Of a DNA stretch of 64,000 nucleotides, positions 55,345 to 64,000 are shown piece after piece. This stretch comes from Okapia johnstoni. Lineage: Eukaryota; Chordata; Mammalia; Artiodactyla; Giraffidae. Both the position numbers and the translations under genes were made by a program. Below the pieces are notes generated by a model. That model ran no database searches. It saw only the letters and a program-made list of their open reading frames with translations, and had not been told where the DNA came from. Each line of letters starts with the position of its first letter. The first letter of the stretch is position 1. Where the stretch lies: NCBI GenBank assembly GCA_024291935.2, contig CM044322.1, forward strand, positions 21,327,405-21,391,404, in the 5' to 3' direction.

Positions 55345-55623
55345 GTCCCTAGCTGTTGTTCCGTCACTAAGTCGTGTCCAGTTCTTTGTGATCCCATGGA
55401 CCTGCAGCACGACAGGCTCCTCTGTCCTCCACTGTCTCCCAGAGTTTTCTCAAATTCATGTCCATTGAGTTGGTGATGCTATTTAACCATCTCATTCTCT
55501 GCCTTCCTCTTCTCCTCCTGCCCTCAGTCTTTCCCAGCATCAGGGTCTTTTCCAATGAGTCCACTCTTCGCATCAAGAGGCCAAAGTATTGAAGCTTCAG
55601 CTTCAACATCAGTCCCTAGTAGG
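55345..55623 (-). mobile_element. BovB (RTE) LINE 3' end, antisense
   Basis: Minus strand 55609-55367 reads [20 protein letters not shown] and an arginine-rich [15 protein letters not shown], the C-terminus of the BovB ORF2 product. 5'-truncated fragment without RT or endonuclease domains. Confidence 0.9.
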
Positions 55624-55726
55624 TCCTCAATAATGTAACCATTAGGTGATTTTCCAAGATGGGCTCTGTAGCACACAAGTCCTACAATATTTTCTGCACG
55701 ACATGAATTTCATTGTAGCTTGTTTT

Positions 55727-55931
55727 CGTTTAGTTTCTCAGTCATTTCGGACTCTTTGAGGCCCCAGGGACTGTAGCCCACCAGGCTCCTCTATCCATGG
55801 GATTTCCCAGGCAAGAGTACTGGAGTGGGTTGCCATTTCCTTCTCCAGGGGATCTTCCCCACCCAGGAATTGAACCCAGGTCTACTGCATTGGCAGGCAG
55901 ATTCATTATCACTGAGCCACCAGGGAAGCCC
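55727..55931 (-). mobile_element. Bov-tA SINE, antisense
   Basis: Antisense Bov-tA ending 'actgagccaccagggaagccc', about 100 bp downstream of a BovB fragment. Confidence 0.92.
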
Positions 55932-56477
55932 TGAGTTTATAGTTATGCTGCCTCTAATAAGGTAGAAGCTATCCTTTTAAACTACTCTCTCCAGACCCAG
56001 CATCAAATCCTCATTTCTTCTGAAATACTCCCTTGGTTTGCCCCTCATTCTGGGCCACCCCAGTCCAATCCCCAGACCTCCAAGTTTTTATTGTTACTAC
56101 AGCCTCCTGGCTAGTCATTTTTGCCTCTAGTTTCTCATTCGTTCGAAGTCAGTCTACATTTCACCACTTGACTCGTCTTCCTCAGCTGTTTTCATCCTCT
56201 ATGCTATTTCCTGCCCATTTCTAGCAAAGATTGATTACTGTTGCTTCAAGCCTAAACAACCTAGTCTGCTTCTTCAGGAGCCCATTCAATATGGCCCTAC
56301 TTTGTCTATGTAACTTTAATGCTCATTATTTTTCCAGTCAACACCTCTGGGTCACAGTGTTAAACTCTTTAATGGCCTCCTTGGCGCCCATTAGCTCTAC
56401 TTTTGACCTTTCTGCCTCCACCTTGGTACTCCACATTGTCCTAACCACCTGGTCAGCTCCTCCTGTTCTTCCAAACA

Positions 56478-56592
56478 TAGCATGGCAACGCACTCCAGTA
56501 TTTTTGCCTGGAGAGAACCCCCATGGACAGAGGAGCTTGGCGGACTACAGCCCACTGTGTCACAAAGAGTGGGATACAACTGAGCGAAGGAA
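56478..56592 (+). mobile_element. Bov-A SINE fragment, sense
   Basis: Body only: 'gcatggcaacgcactccagtatttttgcctgg' to 'gggatacaactgagcgaagg'. It lacks the tRNA-like head. Confidence 0.85.
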
Positions 56593-57385
56593 CATGAAGC
56601 TTTCTGAGATTTATCTGGCCTCACTGATAACCCATCTTCATCAAACTCCTGTAACAAGTACTTATTTCAACCACGTGATAAAGGACTGATTGGATACCCT
56701 AAAGTCAGACAGACCTGGGAATAAGTTCTGCCTCTTCTAGTGAGAACTCTGTGAGTTTGGGCAATGTAATTAACCTCTCTGTTGCTCAATTTTATCATCT
56801 TTAAAAGAGGAACAATTTCAGCACCAACCACAAAGGTCAATTAACCCTTTAACTGACCCTTTAATATTTAAGGGTCAATTAACCCTTTAATATTTAAGAA
56901 ATCCAGTCATCCTTTCACATTTGCAAGATGTCTTGTTGCCGAGAACCATCCTTCCCGCTTAGACTTAGGAGAGTCACAGGTGCCCTCCTTGTTTATCAGT
57001 GACAAGTCCAGACACAGACCCTCGAAATTCCCATTCTTTGCCATATAAACAATTAGCTGAACTGCTGTCATCACTGATCAATCAGAACAAAATGCTTGTT
57101 AATTGGATTTTGGTTAAGCCTCTCTCCTTCCTTCAGGCTCCTGAACTTTGGCCCACCTTCAGCCTGAGGCAGTATACAGCCCCTACTGAGAATGGACTGG
57201 TCTCACACCACCTCCCTACATGTGGTTCTTTCTAGCTTTGTTTACTTCTCTCTATAAAAGAAAAACTCTCTTTTTTCCTAACTTCAAGATGCTGGCAAAT
57301 CTTATCAGAGCATGCCAGTTGTAATCATCCCCCTCTATTATGCCAGTCATGTCTTGCATGTTCCCCCCAGCCATGTCTTCTTCTT

Positions 57386-58203
57386 GTTCAGTCACTCAGT
57401 CATGTCCAACAATACTTTGTTACCCCACAGACTGCAGCACTCCAGGCTTCCCTGTCCTTCCCTATCTCCTGGGGTTTGCTCAAACTCATGTCTATTGAGT
57501 CACTGAGCCATCCAACCATCTCATCCTCTGTCACCCCCTTCTCCTCCTGCCTTCAATCCTTCCCAGCATCAGGGTCTTTTCCAATGAGTCCACTCTTTGC
57601 ATCAGGTGGCCAAAGTTTTGAAGCTTTAGCTTTAGCATCAGTCCTTCCAATGAATGTTCAGGGTTGATTTCCTTTAGGATTGACTAGTTTCATCTCCTAG
57701 CAGTTCAAGGGACTCTCAAGAGTCTTCACCACCACCACAGTTCAAAAGCATAAATTCTTTAGCCCTCAGCCTTCTTTATGATCCAACTCTTACATCAGTA
57801 CATGACTATGGAAAAAACCACAGCCTTGACTAGGAGGACCTTCGTTGGCAAAGTGATGTCTCTGCTTTTTAATACACTGTCTAGGTTTGTCATAGCTTCT
57901 CTTCCAAGGAGCAAGCATATTTTAATTTCAGGGCTGCAGTCACCATCTGCAGTGATTTTGGAGCCTAAGAAAATAAAGTCTGTCACTGGTTCCACTTTTC
58001 CCCCATCTATTTGCCATGAGTGATGGAACCAGATGCCATGATCTTAGTTTTTTGAATGTTGAGTTTTAGGCAAGTTTTTTCACTCCTCTCTTTCACTTTC
58101 ATCAAGAGGCTCTTTAGTTTCTCTCACTTTCTACCATTAGAGGTATCATCTGCATATTTGAGATTGTTGATATTTCTCCTGGCAATCTTGATTCCAGCTT
58201 GTG
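57386..58203 (-). mobile_element. BovB (RTE) LINE 3' part, antisense, about 0.8 kb
   Basis: The longest BovB piece here. In antisense it covers the ORF2 C-terminus and extends upstream into reverse-transcriptase-proximal sequence. The minus strand 57995-57795 reads EPVTDFIFLGSKITADGDCS and continues to MTNLDSVLKSRDITLPTKVL. The frame is broken further on, so it is a dead, 5'-truncated copy. Confidence 0.9.
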
Positions 58204-58210
58204 CTTAATC

Positions 58211-58530
58211 CATCCCAGAATCTGCCTGCAGTGCAGAAGACCTGGGTTCTATCTCTGGGTTGGGAAGATCCCCCAGAGAAGGGAATGGCTGCCCACTCCA
58301 GTTTCTTGCCTGGAGCATTCCATAGACAGAGGAACCTGGCAGGCTATAGTCAATGGATTCACAAAGAGTTGAACCCAACTGAGTGAATAACACTTCCACT
58401 TTTTTGAAGTACGAAATGGCAACACACTCCAGTATTCTTCCCTGGAAAATTCCATGGACAGAGGAGCCTGGCAGGCTACAGTCTCTGGGGTCATAAAGAG
58501 TTGGACATGACTGAGCATGTACACACACAA
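58211..58530 (+). mobile_element. Bov-tA plus Bov-A SINE, sense, tandem
   Basis: A Bov-tA (58211-58400, head 'gaatctgcctgcagtgcagaagacc') is followed by a second body (58413-58530, 'gaaatggcaacacactccagtattc' ...). It directly follows the end of the BovB fragment. Confidence 0.87.
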
Positions 58531-58805
58531 CACAGAGTCAAAGACTTTAGCATAGACATGTCTTGCAAAAGTCTTTTTGAATAAGGCATGTCCTACTTAG
58601 TCTAGATTTGCTTGACAGAATATATGTAGAGTGTTCTACAGAGTGCCACGATGTATGATAGAAAGTAGCTCTGTTATCATCCTTATGTTTTCTTATCTTG
58701 CCATCCTAGGTAGAATTGCAAATTCTTTGAGGTCAGTCTCATACTTTAGAGCTCCCCACAGTACCTAGCACAGTTCTGGGCACAAAACACATCTTTAACA
58801 GCTGT

Positions 58806-59018
58806 AGTGCAGGTGTGCAGTTGTGTCCAACTCTTTGTGACGCTATGGCCAGACTGTAGCCCACCAGGCTCCTCTGTCCATGGGATTTCCCAGGCAAGAA
58901 TACTGAAGTGGGTTTCCATTTCCTTCTCCAGGGGCTCTTTCCAACCCAAGGATTGAACCCACATCTCCTGTGTCCATCGCAGGCCTATTCTTTACTGATG
59001 AGCCACTGGGGAAGCCCC
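58806..59018 (-). mobile_element. Bov-tA SINE, antisense
   Basis: Antisense Bov-tA from 'gtgcaggtgtgcagttgtgtccaactc' to 'gagccactggggaagcccc'. The flanks aacagctgtag and aacagacatag suggest an eroded target duplication. Confidence 0.9.
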
Positions 59019-59689
59019 AACAGACATAGACTGACTGACTGATGAACTTGCCAGTGTCATATGTGGAACCCAGTGTGATCCTACATGTGTGAACAACTCT
59101 ACAGTGTAAAGGATACTTGACCTTTTTTCAGAGGAAGAAGGTGACCAAAGAAGGATTGACACCACCTGCAGTCATCTTAACAGGTGATGAGAGACCAGGC
59201 AACTCCTGTTTCCCTTCCATCTTCTCTAGCTCATAAAATTGTAAAACAGTAGACAGTAAAGAAGCCCTGTAAGAGAGAATCATTGCTGACATTGGTGAGG
59301 AGAGAAAGAAAGGAGTTAGCAACTCGGAGAGAACTGCATCTCTAAGCTTACCATCACCTACAGGGTCGAGCGACACCTTCTGTGTGTGGCTCTGGGTAAC
59401 CATGGGGAGTGGGGAGGTTGGAACAAATGCTAGAAGGCTCTTCTCTTTTCTTCGTGTATGGGAGGATATTATCCTCTGGACAGTAGAAGTTATTAAATAT
59501 TATACCTGTGTCCTGCATGACTTGTGGAAAGAGAGATGGTGGTGGTAACAGAGGTTTAAAATGAGTTTACTCTGAGTAAGCCATGATAGCAAACCTCATA
59601 TTTGTTTTTTAAAGTATTTTTAGATGAACTAAATGCCCCTGGCCAAGGGAAACCTGTTCATTTCACCTTTCCCATGATTTCCGTACCAT

Positions 59690-59864
59690 TACTGGGAGAC
59701 AGTATGGCCTGGGGGTTAAAAGCAAGATCTTTGAAACCTGTATAACCTCAGTTCTCCAAGCTTCACTTTGAATAGCTAGAAAAATATCCTTACCTCTCAT
59801 AGAGCAAGGTGTAAGGATTCAATAAGATCAACTATAGCAAAGCATTATATTTATAGTGAGGACT
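59690..59864 (+). repeat. MIR SINE, split by a hAT element
   Basis: It contains 'cagtatggcctgggggttaaaagc' and 'ataacctcagttctccaagcttcac'. The hAT element at 59873-60181 interrupts it. Confidence 0.6.
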
Positions 59865-60189
59865 CCATAGATCAGAGGTCAACAAATATGACCTGCTCCC
59901 TGTGATTGGATGACCCACAAACTAAGAATGGTTTCTGCCTCTTTAAATGAATGGGAAATAATAATAAAAAGCAAATAACAAAATAATATTTTATGACATG
60001 AAAATTCTATAAATTTAAATTTCAGTATCCATAAATGATGTTTTATTGGAACAGAGCCATGAACATTCGTTTACATATTGTCTGTGGCTTATTTCACACT
60101 CAAAGGCATAGCTGTGTAGCCTGCAAAGCCTAAAGTATTTACTATCTGGCCCTTTGAAGGAAAAAAAATTGCCAATTCCTGCCATAAAT
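59865..60189 (+). mobile_element. hAT-type DNA transposon with target duplication
   Basis: The element spans 59873-60181 and contains 'gatgttttattggaacagagccatgaacattcg' and 'aaagcctaaagtatttactatctggccctttg', a pattern shared by a common mammalian hAT family. It is flanked by ccatagat (59865-59872) and ccataaat (60182-60189), 7 of 8 matching. Confidence 0.8.
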
Positions 60190-60226
60190 GGTAGCTCTTG
60201 TTATTAATGATGCTGTCATTCCTTAA

Positions 60227-60443
60227 GGGGCTTCCTTGGGAGTTCAAGTGGTAAAGAACCCACCTGCCAATGCAGGAGACGCATGTTTGATCCCTGGGTT
60301 GGGAAGATCCCCTGGAGAAGGAAATGGCAACTCACTTCAGCATTCTTGCCTGGGGAATCCCATGGACAGAGGAGTCAGGTGGGTTACAATCCATGGGGTC
60401 CCAAAAGAGTTGGCCACAACTGAGCAGCTAAACAATAACAGCA
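60227..60443 (+). mobile_element. Bov-tA SINE, sense
   Basis: Sense Bov-tA from 'ggggcttccttgggagttcaag' to 'tggccacaactgagcagc'. The flanks cattccttaagg and catccctcaagg match at 10 of 12 positions. Confidence 0.9.
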
Positions 60444-61058
60444 TCCCTCAAGGCCAAGCCCAGCAGCCTCCTCCTCAGTGAAGCCTCTTCTGAACTAACT
60501 GTCCTGATATCATCTGGTCCTTGTTTGATCCTCTAAAAAAAAACACTTAAATTCTTTATGTCTATCTTATCTCCTCTATAAGGCAGTACATCCTTTGAAT
60601 GTAGGGATTACACATAATTCATTTTGGTATATTCAGAAGACCTGCACAGTACCCTGTAAATAGACATTCAATAACTTAGTATTTGCTCTATTGAATTGAG
60701 TTCCAGTGTGGGTCTTCTGACTTTTGCCTGATGTCAGCGAACTTTTTGATGGAAGGAAAGTCCTGGGAGGCTAAAGACAGAAGCATAAGAAGGGGCTAAA
60801 AAGATTTGCACTCAAAAAAATTAAGCAATGGTAACAACCTTGAAATGAGTACACAGCACTGTACACATAGAATTTCAGCACTGGTTACTTGTTGACAGTA
60901 TTCATTTCCTACTATTTCTGAAAGTGCAAAATTAGATGTGCCTCAGGGACTTTGAGAAATTAAAGATGTTACCTACCATTTTAAAAGGGTCCTATTCTCT
61001 CAGCTTTCTTGACACCCTTTAAGTTCCTGGCATTGGGAGAAAGGTTTTATTTTGTTAG

Positions 61059-61104
61059 TGTGTGTGTGTATGTGTGTGTGTGTGTGCGTGCACATGCATG
61101 CATG
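61059..61104 (+). repeat. (TG)n microsatellite
   Basis: Interrupted TG run ending 'gcatgcatg'. Confidence 0.9.
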
Positions 61105-61329
61105 TACATTCTTAAGGGCAGATGTTTGTTCCATTTTGTTCCTTTTTTTGTTTGGCACTAGACTAGAATAAAGACAAATATCTGAATTATCTTCCAGTAG
61201 ACTTGTTACCGTAGGAATGAAAATTAAATACAAGATCCTATAGTTGCAAGCTTTAGAAACAGACAGAATTCATGACTTAATATATCTAAAGTGGCTTATT
61301 TTCTGTATTTCACTGTGGGTAGCCATACG

Positions 61330-61432
61330 CCACTCTAGGGGATCTTCCTGACCCAGGGATGAAAACCACGTCTCTTACATCTACCTGCATTGGCAGGTGG
61401 GTATTTTGCCACTAGTGCCACCTGGGAAGCCC
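61330..61432 (-). mobile_element. Bov-tA head fragment, antisense
   Basis: Only the head half is present ('ggggatcttcctgacccagggatg' to 'gccacctgggaagccc'). Confidence 0.85.
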
Positions 61433-61539
61433 TTGAAGCCTGCTGGTTTAGTCCCTAGTACTGGGTATTCTTGAATATTCTTCTGCCATCACTAGCCCAT
61501 GAAGATTCTTGATTGTTTGTGGGGTTTTTTGAGCATCAA

Positions 61540-61800
61540 TTTTTAAGAAATCATTATGTATTTATGGAGTACCTATTGGATGCTAAGACTGTGCTGGGCA
61601 ATGGAGTTATGATGGTGAATATTGGCTGCCAGTGAAAGCTAAGATACCAGAGGCCATGCTAAGGGTTCTACATGAACTATCCCATTTAATCCTAGACAAT
61701 TTTATGAGATAAATTATGTTATAAATCCATTTTACAGATCAGGAAACTTCAGCCCAAAGAGGTTAAGTCTTACAAGTCTCAGAGTTCTGAATCTGAACCC
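61540..61800 (+). repeat. MIR-like ancient repeat
   Basis: It has 'atgaactatcccatttaatcctagacaattttatgag' and 'ccattttacagatcaggaaacttc', a MIR core. Confidence 0.65.
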
Positions 61801-62196
61801 AAACCTAAAAGCCCCATTCATCAGATAAGGAATCCTGGGTGAATATGGATCTTTACCAGTTGAGGTGGGGGCCTGGGATAAGACATGCTCACAGCATCTC
61901 CCTCTGCTGCTTACTCTGAGACCAGAAGGGCTACTGCACCTGTCTCTGGCCTCTCCCTTCATTTCCAGGACCAGGCATATGCTTTCCCATTTTGACAGGT
62001 AGTCCATTCTCAAGGGTCTCAGAGACTCTGGCCTCTTCATAGACCATGTCCTCATACACCATTGGGTCTGGGAGTTTCTGCTGGCACTAGCTGGGTGGGC
62101 CACGGCTAGCTGGCTGGCTGGCTATCTGGGGCTATAACTGTTGCTGCTCCCTAGCAGTCATTGCCCAGTAGTTTCTTTATTGAAAAACAAAAACTC

Positions 62197-62236
62197 TGTG
62201 TGTGTGTGTGTTTGTGTGTATATGAGAGAGAGTGAG
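62197..62236 (+). repeat. TG/AG simple repeat
   Basis: A short (TG)n run followed by agagagag. Confidence 0.85.
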
Positions 62237-63178
62237 ACATTAAAGAAGATCGTGGCTTTAACGATCGAAATTACAAGATGGCCATCTGTACTGGTTATCA
62301 TAACTGCCAGCTGGGCCCTGCTACACAAGTAACAGCTTCCCTTTGGCAGTGCCCTAGAAGTACATTTTAACATTTGTAATTGTTTTAGTATCTATTATTA
62401 TTACAAGAATTCAGGGAAGTAACTGGCGCTGTGATTTTGCGTTACTTCCCTTGGTTGGATATAATGATGAAGTTTTCCTTATGGCATTTGAATGAGATGA
62501 GCTAACAGTGGAATTTATTAATATACACACACCTCCTAACTACTATCTGAAGGAGAGGATTAGATTTGGCTTCTACAATTGGCCTTCACTTTGTCACCCC
62601 CTTGAATGGAGCTGTCTGTGTAGATGTTGGCTCTTTCTCACTTTCCTTGAAGTCTTTTCTCTATGAGATGAACATGCATGCTTGAGTAGATCTATTTTTG
62701 GTCAAGAGTCTAAAAGTTTTCCGACCTTCATTATTATACATCTAAAGTAAGACTGACCACATGGTGCTTTTTGTCTAGCAAAACCCAGGATGCAAAGTGA
62801 CTATAGATGTCCAGTTGGAATCTACTCCTTGTGGCAACAGTCTTCCTAGGGCCAGCACGGGATCCTATTGGTTGGGGAGCACGCTTGGTTACTTCTGGAA
62901 AAGTTCAGGCCAATGTCATCAAAGTCTGAATCATTACTTTTCAAATTAGGCTGCTTGTACCCTGGGGCTCTGAGTAGATGCTTGAATGACTCCATAAACA
63001 ATGGAGTTGTTTATTTTTACCAAACAGTAATGATGTTAAATGCCTAAGCAGTCTTATTCCTGAATTTTATCTCTTTTACATATTCGAATTAGTTGTACAA
63101 TTTTTAAAAAGTGTTCTGACAATATTTATAAAATAAATTACTCTTGGTGACCTCCAACATATTATCTGAAGACTGCTG

Positions 63179-63403
63179 TGTTATCTGAAGTGAAGTTGCT
63201 CCATCGTGTCCGACTCTTTGCAACCCCATGGACTGTAGCCTACCAGGCTCCTCCATCCATGGGATTTTCCAGGCAAGAGTACTGGAGTGGGGTGCCATTT
63301 CCTTCTCCAGAGGATCTTCCCGACCCAGGGACCAAACCCCGGTCTCCCGCATTGTAGGCAGATGCTTTACCGTCTGAGCCACCAGGGAAGTGTTATCTGA
63401 AGT
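63179..63403 (-). mobile_element. Bov-tA SINE, antisense, 13-bp target duplication
   Basis: Antisense Bov-tA (63192-63390) flanked by perfect tgttatctgaagt at 63179-63191 and 63391-63403. It shows little divergence from the usual Bov-tA sequence, so it is probably one of the youngest copies here. Confidence 0.93.
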
Positions 63404-63929
63404 CAGAATCTTTTGGTGTGCCTGATACCATGCATATTCCCAGCTCCACCCCACTGATGTAAGGAAACACTGAGAAGATCAGGTCACAGAATAACAGACA
63501 TTTAACATTTGGCTGTTAAAAGGAACATGGGACTTATTCTTCTGAAGTGCCCCTCCCCCGCTGTGAAGTCCCTGACAGTGGCTCTCCAGCTTCCACAAGA
63601 ACTCTGCTGTCAGCCCATGCTTGTCATCTCCAAGGCTGCCCATCCTGATTTGAGTCAGTTATAAATTAGTATAAAAATTGTCCCTGAAGGAATTAAGAGG
63701 CTTCCTTTCACCTCCCCCACCCCCAAGAGTGGGTTTCAACTCTTGCTCCTAAGTATGCCCAGAGCCTGTCTTTGCTGCCACTAATATCACCCCCCACCCC
63801 GTCATATCATTGTCTCCTTTCCTATCCACTCCCCTCACCATGCATCTGGAAAATGACCTTCTTTTATTTTTTTTTTTCTTATTTATCTGTGTACATTAGC
63901 ACTGAGTACTGTACCTGACACATTATTGA

Positions 63930-64000
63930 TGTTGTTCAGCTGCGAGGCCATTTCTGACTCTTATCAACTCCATGACTATAGCGTGCCAGGCTCCTCTGTC
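63930..64000 (-). mobile_element. Bov-tA or BovB-related repeat, antisense, cut by the window end
   Basis: It begins 'gttgttcagctgcgaggccatttctgactc' and 'gtgccaggctcctctgtc', the antisense start of a Bov-A/BovB repeat that continues beyond the window. Confidence 0.8.

Overview
This is a mammalian, intron-dominated window, and its repeats place it in a bovid ruminant (cattle, sheep, goat or a relative; these cannot be told apart here). The diagnostic repeats are more than twenty Bov-tA/Bov-A SINE copies, three 3'-end fragments of the RTE LINE BovB, ruminant L1 3' tails and CHR-type tRNA SINEs. There are no bacterial-style genes, no RNA genes and no CRISPR arrays.

The only gene I can support is ASTN1 (astrotactin-1) on the + strand. 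Eight consecutive coding exons lie at 6438-6512, 12827-12964, 13458-13608, 22176-22342, 24732-24926, 26272-26399, 33212-33316 and 35636-35824. They join in frame at canonical AG/GT sites with no stop codon, giving 382 complete codons plus one base at each end. Read together they run from just after the first EGF-like module, through EGF-like modules 2 and 3, into the MACPF (perforin-like) domain as far as its FGNHY signature. The 5' exons (N-terminus, transmembrane segments, EGF 1) and the 3' exons (rest of MACPF, fibronectin III, C-terminal region) lie outside the window. Astrotactin-1 is a neuronal membrane glycoprotein that acts in neuron-glia adhesion during glial-guided migration.

Layout: 1-6437 is the end of an upstream intron. 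6.4-35.8 kb is the exon-bearing core, with eight exons and seven complete introns. 35.8-64 kb is the first 28 kb of a large downstream intron in which I found no exon. Ancient repeats (MIR, L2, MLT1 LTRs, hAT elements) are spread throughout. Young ruminant SINEs are dense at 0-11 kb and 55-64 kb and sparse around the central exons.

Nothing here is a clearly new biological system. The most interesting structure is a 211-bp inverted repeat (about 94% identical by hand alignment, ungapped) at 25212-25422 and 29098-29308. It brackets a single exon (26272-26399), and its second arm is part of a composite insertion into a CHR SINE. Such a pair could fold in the pre-mRNA and affect exon skipping, RNA editing or circular RNA formation. 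That is inference and is testable.
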